From NCBI RefSeq assembly GCF_011769525.1, contig NZ_CP050440.1, forward strand, positions 1,675,501-1,739,500: a DNA stretch of 64,000 nucleotides. The letters run 5' to 3'. Under the pieces are notes generated by a model. That model did no database searches and was not told where the DNA came from. It saw nothing but the letters and a program-made list of their open reading frames with translations. The position numbers were made by a program, and so were the translations under genes. This DNA is from Tolypothrix sp. PCC 7910. GTDB taxonomy: Bacteria > Cyanobacteriota > Cyanobacteriia > Cyanobacteriales > Nostocaceae. Of the stretch, positions 38,142 through 46,800 are shown in pieces (the stretch's first letter is position 1; every line of letters begins with the position of its first letter).

Positions 38142-38906
38142 TTGAAATTTGATGAACTAGATAACAGGATGCGGGTGTTTGAGACAGCACACGATCATTG
38201 TGTGCTACCCGGAATTTATATTGTTGCTAGATTAGATGGACGTGGCTTTACTCGCCTGACAAAAGAAGTACATCAATTTGAGGCTCCCTTTGATAGCTAC
38301 TTTCGGGATTTGATGGTGGATACTGTCGAACATTTGATGAATTGTGGTATTGATATCATCTATGGTTATACCCAAAGTGATGAAATATCTCTACTTTTTG
38401 CGCTGAATGAAAATACCTTCAACCGAAAATTAAGAAAACTCAATTCAGTTTTAGCAAGTGAAGCTAGCGCTAAATTTTCTTTATCGCTGAGTGCTTTAGC
38501 TTGCTTTGATTGTCGCATTTCTCAGCTTCCTAATAAAGAAGAAGTAGTAAATTATTTTCGTTGGCGCAGTGAAGATGCCCATAGAAATGCGCTAAATGCT
38601 CATTGCTATTGGTGTTTGCGTCGAGACGGGCAAAATGCAACTCAAGCAACCAGTATGATGAAAGGTTTATCTGTTGCTGAAAAAAACGAGATGTTATTTC
38701 AACATGGAATTAATTTTAATCAAATTCCTAACTGGCAAAAACGTGGTGTAGGGCTTTATTGGGAAAAATATGAAAAGCAAGGATATAACCCAGTTAAGGG
38801 GGAAATTGTGCCCGCATTACGGCGACGCATCCGGCAAGATTTAGATTTACCGATGAGGGATGAATACAGCCAATTTATTGCAAAGTTAGTTAGTGCTGAG
38901 TCATAA
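38142..38906 (+). CDS. Thg1-like tRNA guanylyltransferase / 3'-5' polymerase
   Basis: 254 residues, starting at a TTG 8 bases after AGGAG. Catalytic motifs match Thg1: RLDGRGF (30-36, metal Asp32) and SDEISLL (Asp80, Glu81), followed by a KFSLSLSALACFDCRISQLP block with the HRNALNAHCYWCLR region. Eukaryotic Thg1 adds G-1 to tRNA-His in the 3'-5' direction; bacterial Thg1-like proteins mostly repair truncated 5' ends of tRNAs in a template-dependent way. In bacteria, tRNA-His encodes G-1, so repair is more likely. No tRNA gene is near. Confidence 0.93.
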   Translation: MKFDELDNRMRVFETAHDHCVLPGIYIVARLDGRGFTRLTKEVHQFEAPFDSYFRDLMVDTVEHLMNCGIDIIYGYTQSDEISLLFALNENTFNRKLRKLNSVLASEASAKFSLSLSALACFDCRISQLPNKEEVVNYFRWRSEDAHRNALNAHCYWCLRRDGQNATQATSMMKGLSVAEKNEMLFQHGINFNQIPNWQKRGVGLYWEKYEKQGYNPVKGEIVPALRRRIRQDLDLPMRDEYSQFIAKLVSAES

Positions 38907-39124
38907 AAACAAGCGATCGCACCCTCAGTCGCATAGAGAATTTTGCCAAAGTTACATTGTGAGAACAGCCGCGCAGTTGATGGAATTGATAGGCGATCGC
39001 CTTCTCAGTGAATCCATATTTTGAGGCAAGAATAAAGAATTTCTCAAATAAAGATGAATTGTTAAGCAAACAAGGGATAAATAAAGATAGTTCCAACTAA
39101 GGTGAATCTTCCGGCAGCTATTAT

Positions 39125-39853
39125 ATGACCTATTGCCTCAGAATTGCTGATATGCCTGAGACTGAACGTCCGCGTGAACGTTTAATGGCTCATGGCCCCA
39201 AAGTTTTAGCTACTGCTGAATTGATTGCAATTTTGTTAGGTACTGGTCAAGGGCCAGGAAAATTATCGGCTGTGGGTTTGGGACAATATATTTTGAGCGA
39301 ATTAGGCAAACATCAGCGCGACCCTTTGGCAGTTTTGCGAGAAGTTACCCCAGCAGAGTTAATGCAAATTCCTGGGGTGGGGCCAGCCAAGGCGACTACT
39401 ATCTTAGCGGCGATTGAATTAGGGAAACGCGCTTTTCAAACTCGACCAGAAGGGGAAACTATTGATAGCCCACTAGCAGCCGCAGCAGCTTTAAGCCAGA
39501 ATTTAATGTGGCAATCGCAAGAACGGTTTGCAGTGTTGCTGTTAGATGTTAAAAATCGCTTGCTGGGAACCCAAGTCATTACCATTGGTACGGCTACAGA
39601 AACCTTAGCTTCTCCCCGCGAAATTTTTCGAGAAGTAATTCGCCAGGGTGCAACGCGGGTAATTGTCGCACATAATCATCCATCTGGTAGCCTGGAACCC
39701 AGTCAAGAAGATATCGAATTGACGCGCCAATTGCTAGCAGGAGCAAATTTTTTAGGTATTCCCCTGCTGGATCATCTAATTTTAGGTAATGGTAATCACC
39801 AAAGTTTACGAGAAATTACAACTTTATGGGATGAGTATCCGCAAGGGGATTAG
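39125..39853 (+). CDS. radC: RadC-family JAMM protein
   Basis: 242 residues. N-terminal UPF0758 region ([16 protein letters not shown]) with helix-hairpin-helix ([22 protein letters not shown]), then a JAMM/MPN+ metalloprotease-like domain with His183, His185 and Asp196 in AHNHPSG...ED. The historical link to DNA repair is disputed; the biochemical activity is uncertain. Full length. The 218 bp before it hold two HIP1-rich stretches and no gene. Confidence 0.94.
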   Translation: MTYCLRIADMPETERPRERLMAHGPKVLATAELIAILLGTGQGPGKLSAVGLGQYILSELGKHQRDPLAVLREVTPAELMQIPGVGPAKATTILAAIELGKRAFQTRPEGETIDSPLAAAAALSQNLMWQSQERFAVLLLDVKNRLLGTQVITIGTATETLASPREIFREVIRQGATRVIVAHNHPSGSLEPSQEDIELTRQLLAGANFLGIPLLDHLILGNGNHQSLREITTLWDEYPQGD

Positions 39854-39999
39854 GATTGGGCATGGGGCATGGGGCATGGGGCATGGGGCATTGGGCATTG
39901 GGCATTGGGTAATTGGTAATGGGTAATTGGTAATGGGATTTGCCGTTTATTCTTTCTCCCCTTCCCCCTTCCCCTTGTCCCCTTGTCCCCCCTTCCCCC
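39854..39999. repeat. STRR array between radC and leuD
   Basis: Four GGCATGG, three GGCATTG, several GGTAATT/GGTAATG, and CCCCTTGT/CCCCTTC units in tandem between the convergent genes. Confidence 0.85.
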
Positions 40000-40596
40000 T
40001 TAATATCCCCAGGCTACATAGGGTAATTTTGCCGCAGTGGCGCGAACTTGATTGGCATTGGCTACTAATTGACCGCAAGCATCCCAAGTTCCGGAGATGA
40101 AGGTGCTTCTTGTGCCTTCACCGATAGATACTGGAGTTGTGTAATCGCCAATTTGGACTTGCAAGCTTTCTAGATTGATGGTGACAGATGCTTGCGGATT
40201 GGTTGTTACTAGTTCTTGCAGCTTTTTGATGGTGGCGCTATCAGCAGTTACGCAAGGTATACCCATTGCGACGCAGTTACCAAAAAAGATTTCTGCAAAG
40301 CTTTCACCAATTAAGGCTTTAATGCCCCATTTTGCTAGGGCTTGGGGTGCGTGTTCCCGTGAGGAACCACAGCCAAAGTTGCGGTTAACTATTAAAATGT
40401 TCGCCCCTTGATATTGTGGTAAATCGAAGGGATGCTCACCTTTCAGTGCTGTGCGGTCATCGATAAATGCACCTTCACCTAAACCATCAAAAGTGATGGC
40501 TTTTAAATAGCGGGCGGGAATGATGCGATCGGTATCTATATCATTACCTATTAAAGGTATGGCGCGACCGGAGACTTGTTTAACTTCACTAACCAT
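40000..40596 (-). CDS. leuD: 3-isopropylmalate dehydratase small subunit
   Basis: 198 residues. The swivel domain carries [14 protein letters not shown] near the start and [15 protein letters not shown], both diagnostic. With LeuC it isomerises 2- to 3-isopropylmalate in leucine synthesis. It follows leuC on the same strand with a 168 bp gap filled by a repeat, so coupling to leuC is looser than usual. Confidence 0.96.
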   Translation of the reverse strand: MVSEVKQVSGRAIPLIGNDIDTDRIIPARYLKAITFDGLGEGAFIDDRTALKGEHPFDLPQYQGANILIVNRNFGCGSSREHAPQALAKWGIKALIGESFAEIFFGNCVAMGIPCVTADSATIKKLQELVTTNPQASVTINLESLQVQIGDYTTPVSIGEGTRSTFISGTWDACGQLVANANQVRATAAKLPYVAWGY

Positions 40597-40668
40597 AAAT
40601 TTTTAGGAAAAACGAACCGCGAAGGACACAAAGAACGCAAAGGAAGAATTTGAGAGAGGTTTTGTTGT

Positions 40669-40745
40669 AGGGTGTGTTACGCCGCAGGCTAACGCAGCAT
40701 TGGATATTTGCAGTGCGTTAGGGCGAAAGCCCATAACGCACCATA
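40669..40745. repeat. Palindromic repeat in the leuC-leuD spacer
   Basis: GGTGTGTTACG near 40673 and CATAACGCACC near 40732 form imperfect outer arms. An inner hairpin (40713-40724 with 40729-40741) has a 12 bp stem, one bulged A and a GAAA loop. GTAGGGTGTGTTA/TAACGCACC sequences are a widespread cyanobacterial repeat type, as I recall. Confidence 0.65.
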
Positions 40746-40764
40746 CATATTGTTGAGAGTTCGG

Positions 40765-42168
40765 TTACAGCAACTCGCGCACGTCGGCGACTTCGCCTTT
40801 AATTGCTGCAGTCGCTACCATTGCAGGACTCATGAGTAATGTGCGACCGGAAGCGGAACCTTGTCTACCTTTAAAGTTGCGGTTGGAAGAGGAGGCGCTG
40901 ATTTGTCTTCCCTGTAGTTTGTCTGGGTTCATGGCTAGACACATGGAACAGCCTGGTTCGCGCCATTCAAAGCCGGCTTCCTCAAAAATTTTGTCTAATC
41001 CTTCGGCTTCGGCTTCTTTTTTAACTCTTTCAGAACCTGGGACAACAAAAGCTTTCACTCCCTCTGCTACATGGCGACCTTGGGCAATTTTTGCAGCTTC
41101 TCGTAAGTCGCTGATTCTGCCGTTGGTGCAACTACCTATAAAGCAGACATCTACTTTAGTGCCTTTGATGGGCTGACCGGGAAATAAATCCATGTAGCTG
41201 TAAGCTTCTTCAGCAATAAATCTGTCTTCTTCCAGTAGTTCTTCTGGTTTGGGGATGAGTTGGTTAACGCCGATACCTTGACCGGGAGTAATTCCCCAGG
41301 TAACTGTGGGGGGAATATCGGCGGCGTTGAAGACTACAACATCGTCATATTCAGCATTAGCATCACTCTTGATGGATTCCCACCAAGCAACTGCTTTGTC
41401 CCAATCAGCACCTTTGGGTGCGAAGTCTCTACCTTTGAGGTAATCGTAGGTAACTTGGTCGGGGTTGACGTAACCACAACGGGCCCCGCCTTCGATCGCC
41501 ATATTGCAGACGGTCATCCTCTCTTCCATGTTCATTTGCTCAAAGGTTGTACCTGCGTATTCGTAGGCGTAACCAACACCACCTTTTACGCCAAGGGTGC
41601 GGATAATATGCAAAATTACATCTTTGGCGTAAACACCGGGGTTGAGAGTTCCGTTAACTTCGATTTTGCGGACTTTTAATTTAGAGAGGGCGAGGGTTTG
41701 GGAAGCCAAAACATCACGGACTTGGCTAGTACCAATACCAAAGGCGATCGCACCAAAGGCACCATGACTAGATGTATGGCTATCGCCGCAAGCAATGGTC
41801 ATTCCTGGCTGGGTTAGTCCTTGTTCTGGGGCGATGACATGGACAATACCTTGACTACCAGAACCAATATTGTAAAATCTGATGTTATTTTCTTGACAAT
41901 TTTGCTCTAATGCTCGAATCATTTCCTCTGCCATCGTATCGACAAAGGGACGAGCTTGATTATCAGTAGGTACTATATGATCTACTGTGGCAACAGTGCG
42001 ATCGCTAAATAATACTTTTAAACCTCGTTCCCGTAACATTGCAAAGGCCTGGGGACTGGTGACTTCATGGATCAGGTGAAGCCCGATAAATAGTTGCGTT
42101 AGCCCAGAAGGTAGCGTCCCAACAGTGTGTAAGTCCCAAACTTTATCGAACAGGGTACCTTTACTCAT
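40765..42168 (-). CDS. leuC: 3-isopropylmalate dehydratase large subunit
   Basis: 467 residues from the ATG at 42168 ([14 protein letters not shown]), the family's usual start; the frame is open 30 codons more but without conservation. The aconitase-type [4Fe-4S] ligands are visible in IGSCTNGR and GCSMCLAMN, with the substrate region [15 protein letters not shown]. It pairs with LeuD. Divergent from the P-loop ATPase gene, sharing a ~200 bp promoter region. Confidence 0.97.
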   Translation of the reverse strand: MSKGTLFDKVWDLHTVGTLPSGLTQLFIGLHLIHEVTSPQAFAMLRERGLKVLFSDRTVATVDHIVPTDNQARPFVDTMAEEMIRALEQNCQENNIRFYNIGSGSQGIVHVIAPEQGLTQPGMTIACGDSHTSSHGAFGAIAFGIGTSQVRDVLASQTLALSKLKVRKIEVNGTLNPGVYAKDVILHIIRTLGVKGGVGYAYEYAGTTFEQMNMEERMTVCNMAIEGGARCGYVNPDQVTYDYLKGRDFAPKGADWDKAVAWWESIKSDANAEYDDVVVFNAADIPPTVTWGITPGQGIGVNQLIPKPEELLEEDRFIAEEAYSYMDLFPGQPIKGTKVDVCFIGSCTNGRISDLREAAKIAQGRHVAEGVKAFVVPGSERVKKEAEAEGLDKIFEEAGFEWREPGCSMCLAMNPDKLQGRQISASSSNRNFKGRQGSASGRTLLMSPAMVATAAIKGEVADVRELL

Positions 42169-42372
42169 ATAAATTGTTAGTTCACGAGTCAGAATTTTTA
42201 TCGTATCAAAAAATTGTCGGGCTTTTGCTGTGTAACTTGCTTGACTTTCTTTAAGCAATCTTTACAGCGAAACTAAAAATCTCCGAAATATCAGCTTAAA
42301 TTACTGTAAATAACTGTATTCTTGCTAACAAGGATATCTGGCACATAACAAGATAAATAGAATACTAGTTTT

Positions 42373-43725
42373 ATGGCCATAGATTTACTAAGTTTCTTTC
42401 AAGCTACCGACCCCAGCCGCACTTTGTTTATCAATAATGCAGTTGATGCCAAGTATTATATAGACTTTTCTGGAGTGCGGGGTGGTGATATTATTAACCG
42501 ACTGCAACAGAAAATTACATTTTTTAAGCCGAATGAACCGACCTGTACTTTATTTACCGGACATATTGGTTGTGGTAAATCAACAGAGTTATTAAGGTTA
42601 CAGGCGGAACTGGAAAAGCAAGGCTTTCATGTGGTGTATTTTGAGTCTAGCGAAGACTTGGAAATGACTGATGTGGATATTGCTGATGTGCTATTAGCGA
42701 TCGCACGCCGTGTAAGTCAAAGCCTCGATAAAATTACACTGGCGGAAACCAGCAAACTCAATGAATTGCTGCAAGGTGCTTGGAAAGTCTTAAACTCCGA
42801 AGTGACGGGAGTTAAGCTGAAAGTTCCCAATATTGGCGATGTCGGTTACTCGGCGGAAAAAGAGAAAGTTTCCCTAGCCTTTGGAATTGGCGAAATTACC
42901 ACCAAAACCAGGAACGACCCCAACCTGCGGGAAAAACTCAATCAATATTTAGGGCCGCAGAAAACCCAATTACTCGAAGCCATTAACCGCGAACTCTTAG
43001 AACCTGCGATCGCTAAACTCAAGCAGCAGGGTAAAAAAGGTTTAGTGGTAATTGTCGATAACCTCGACCGCATCGATAACCGCGTCAAATCTTGGGGTCG
43101 TCCGCAACAAGAATATTTATTTGTCGATCAAGGGGAATTTTTGACCAAGCTAAATTGTCATTTAGTTTATACAATGCCCCTATCGCTGAAATTTTCCAAT
43201 GATTATGGCACTTTAACCCAGCGCTTCCCCGAAGATCCGAAAGTTTTGCCGATGGTTCCGGTACAGTGGCCTGATGGTCAAGTTCACGAACAGGGAATGA
43301 CACTCTTGCAGCAGATGGTCTTAGCTAGAGCCTTTCCTGACGTACCAGCCGCAGAACGCCTCGATCATATTACAGAGATATTTGACAGTGCTAGCACCTT
43401 AGACCGCTTATGTTATATGAGTGGTGGTCATGTGCGCGACTTGTTGCGGTTGCTGAACACCTGGATTATGGAAGAAATGACCCTTCCCCTATCCCGCGAC
43501 ACCTTAGAACAAGTAATTCGTTCGCGGCGTAACGAAATGACCATGCCAATTTCTGATGAAGAGTGGCAATTATTGCGTCACGTCAAGCAGAGAAAGAAAG
43601 TCAGCGACGACCAAGGATATCAAAAACTGATTCGCAGTAGGTTTGTTTTTGAATATCGCGATCGCGGCGAGTCGTGGTTTGATGTTAACCCCATCTTAAT
43701 TGAAGCCAGGGAATTAACCTCCTAA
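42373..43725 (+). CDS. P-loop ATPase, partner of the STAND-WD40 protein
   Basis: 450 residues. Walker A GHIGCGKST (63-71), Walker B IVDNLDR (227-233), and a C-terminal winged-helix-like region (EEWQLLRHVKQRKKVSDDQ...FVFEYRDRGESWFDVNP). The overall plan (AAA+/STAND-type ATPase plus wHTH) resembles regulatory or loader ATPases such as Orc/KAP relatives. It has no membrane helix. It is followed by the STAND-WD40 giant on the same strand with 90 bp between the stop and the preferred start, so the two are likely co-transcribed. A functional pair (ATPase plus sensor) is inferred from position only. Confidence 0.85.
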   Translation: MAIDLLSFFQATDPSRTLFINNAVDAKYYIDFSGVRGGDIINRLQQKITFFKPNEPTCTLFTGHIGCGKSTELLRLQAELEKQGFHVVYFESSEDLEMTDVDIADVLLAIARRVSQSLDKITLAETSKLNELLQGAWKVLNSEVTGVKLKVPNIGDVGYSAEKEKVSLAFGIGEITTKTRNDPNLREKLNQYLGPQKTQLLEAINRELLEPAIAKLKQQGKKGLVVIVDNLDRIDNRVKSWGRPQQEYLFVDQGEFLTKLNCHLVYTMPLSLKFSNDYGTLTQRFPEDPKVLPMVPVQWPDGQVHEQGMTLLQQMVLARAFPDVPAAERLDHITEIFDSASTLDRLCYMSGGHVRDLLRLLNTWIMEEMTLPLSRDTLEQVIRSRRNEMTMPISDEEWQLLRHVKQRKKVSDDQGYQKLIRSRFVFEYRDRGESWFDVNPILIEARELTS

Positions 43726-43756
43726 CCCGTAAGTCATTGCCCACCGTATCATGTTT

Positions 43757-43815
43757 TTGGTGGGCAATGCCCAATGCCTCATGCCCCATGCCCAATGCCC
43801 AATGCCCCATGCCCT
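43757..43815. repeat. STRR at the start of the STAND gene
   Basis: Runs of TGCCCAA/TGCCCCA heptamers span the end of the spacer. Read in frame they would add MPHAPCPMPNAPCP before the true start. Confidence 0.8.
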
Positions 43816-46800
43816 ATGACAAACAATAATCGCTCTCTAGAACAACTAGCTTGGGCCATCCAAGCTTCTGTAGGGCAGTTCAAGTTAATTTTGGCAAGGT
43901 GCAATTATCTACAACAGCGCGATCGCTTAATTGCTAGGTTACAGGAAATCTCTGCTGTCAACATTAGCGTTTTAACTCTCAAACCATCACAAAGGACACT
44001 TTACACCGCTATTCGTGAGGAATTTGGGGGTAATGTCCAGGCTTTGATGATTGTGGGATTAGAAAAGTTGCAAGATTTACCCCAAATGTTGACTTCAGCT
44101 AATCAGGTGCGGGAAGAGTTTCGTAAAAGTTTCTCTTTCCCGATTGTGTTGTGGGTGAACGATGACATTCACCAGCTACTAATGCAAATAGCCCCCGATT
44201 TAGAAAGTTGGGCAACCACGAAAAACTTTGATATTACCATTGATGAAATAACTAACTTTATCGTCAATACAGCAGCACAATTATTCGATGATATTTTAGA
44301 TATCAATTTAGAAATTATCACAGAAATTAAATCTGCTTGTCAAACATTACAAAATCAAGGACAAGATTTAGCACCTGAGTTAAAAGCCAATTGTGATTTT
44401 TTATTGGGTTTAGTTGCATATATCAATAAAAATTTAGATGGTGCAATTAGTTATTACAATCAAAGCTTAGATTATTGGCAGACTAACAATAACTTTGAGC
44501 GTCAAGCTAAGATACTTACACAAATTACTATTTGTTATTACGAAAAATATAGAGAAACTGAAAGAAATCTGCCGCCATCTAGAAAGCAGGAACAAGCAGA
44601 ACAAATCTTTTCCGCAACAGGTACAAATCATGAGGCAGGAGATATAGCATTTGCTAGTGTAACTGTACCCACTGAGACGCAAGTTGTAAATCGGGAGACA
44701 ATTAAAAATTATCTTCAACAAAGTATTGCCGCATTTGAGGCTGCTCAACGCCCTGATTTAATCGCAAACTCTCTAGATAAAGTTGGTATTGTTCTCCGTT
44801 ATTTACAAGATTGGCAGCAACTCAAAACCTTAGCGACACAGGCTCTAATTATTCATGAAGCGAATAACAATAGTATTAAAATATCTCAAGATAATGGCTT
44901 TTTAGCTGAAATTGCATTAGCAGAGAACGACTGGCAACAGGCAAAAGAATTATCCCAAAAAGCATTAACATATTTAACTACAGAAAATCAGCCTGATTCA
45001 CAAGAATTATCGCAAGTCAATATCACTAATCATCGGCAAGAATTATTATTAATCCTGGCGCAAGCACAACATAATTTAGATGAAACCCCAACAGCAATTA
45101 ATAATTTAGCAGCAGCTAGAAAATTAGGAATTACAGACAACGACCCCCAGCTTTATCTGAGGATTCTGGAGAAATTACAACAGCTATATTTTCAACAAAA
45201 GCAATATCTCGAAGCATTTAATGCCAAGCAAGAAGCGCGTTCTATCGAGCAGCAATTTGGTTTGCGGGCGTTTGTTGGTGCAGGTAGATTACAAGCCACA
45301 AAACAATTAGATACCCAAGTTTTAACAGCAGTAACAGCAAATAATCAAGATAATATTGCCCCAGAAATTGCCGCATCTGGTCGTCAATTGGATGTAGAAC
45401 GGGTAATAGAACGCATCGGTCGCCCAGATTATAAATTAATCGTCATTCATGGGCAATCGGGTGTTGGTAAAAGTTCCTTAGTGAATGCGGGACTCATCCC
45501 AGCTTTGAAACAGAAAGCTATTGGTGTGCAAGATAATTTGGTTGTCGCCATTCGCGTGTATACCAATTGGCTGGAAGAGTTGGCGCGGGAGTTGTTGGGG
45601 AGTGTGGGAGGTGAGGGGGATGAGGAAGATGAGGAAGATGAGGGGGATGAGGGAGAGTTAAGGCGTGAAAGTTTGAGTTACGAAGGTGACAATTCGAGCT
45701 TTTTACTCGATGGTTCGAGTTCTGAAGGCGACAATTCGAGTTTGGGACATGAAAATTCGAGTTCGGAACCTGAAAATTCCACTTTTTTACTCGACGCTCC
45801 GAGTTCTGAACAGGATAGGTCAAGTTCTGAAGGAGATAATTCCACCTTTTTACTCGACACTCCGAGTTCCGAACAGGACATTCCGAGTTCCGAAGGTGAC
45901 AATTCCACCGTTTTACTCAAAACTTCAACATCCGAACACGACAATTCTAGTTTGGAACCTGAAAATTCAAATCCCGAACAAAAAAATTCCACCTTTTCAC
46001 TCAACACTCCCCCATCTCCCTTATCCCCCTCATCTTCCTCATCCCCCTCATCCCCCCCATCTCTCGCCCTTATCACCAAACTGCGGGAAAATGCACAACG
46101 CAACCTGCGAACTGTGCTAATTTTTGACCAATTTGAAGAATTTTTCTTCGTTTACCCAGAACCAAAGCAAAGACGGCAGTTTTTTGAGTTCTTGGGAGAA
46201 TGTCTTAACATCCTCTCTGTCAAAGTGATTTTGTCACTGCGGATAGATTACTTGCATTATTTGCTGGAATGCAATCGCCTTGGGAGTCTGAAGATTATTG
46301 GCAATGATATTCTCAGCAATAATGTGCTTTATGAGTTGGGGAATTTTTCGCCCGATGATACAAAATCAATTATTCAGCGCTTAACTCAGAATACTAGCTT
46401 TTATTTAGAACCTGTTTTAATTGAGCAACTAGTTCAAGACTTAGCCGGGGAAATGGGAGAAGTGCGCCCAATTGAGTTGCAGGTGGTAGGGGCGCAACTG
46501 CAAACCGAGAATATTAGAACTTTGGCGAAGTATCAAGAATTAGGGGGTAACGCTAAAGAAGAATTGGTGAAGCGCTATTTAGCAGAGGTGGTTGATGACT
46601 GCGGTGCAGAAAATCAACAAGCGGCGGAATTGTTGCTGTATTTGCTGACTGATGACAAAGGAACTCGCCCCCTGAAGACTCGCGTTGAAATAGAAAGGGA
46701 TTTGCAGCAATATTTCTCGTTTAGTGAGGATCAGCTTGAGGAGATCCCCCCAACCCCCCTTAAAAAGGGGGGCTATATCTCTCTTGCGTTTCCGAAGCGG

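Noticed and set aside
39854-39999. Possible CRISPR-like array
   Set aside because: Units are contiguous degenerate heptamers without unique spacers; no cas genes are in the window.
42169-42258. N-terminal extension of LeuC
   Set aside because: The 30 extra residues are not LeuC-like; the ATG at 42168 begins the typical [11 protein letters not shown] sequence.
45518-46120. Open frames on both strands over the heptad cassette
   Set aside because: By-products of the 21 bp period; the STAND frame is continuous through the region and carries the conserved motifs.
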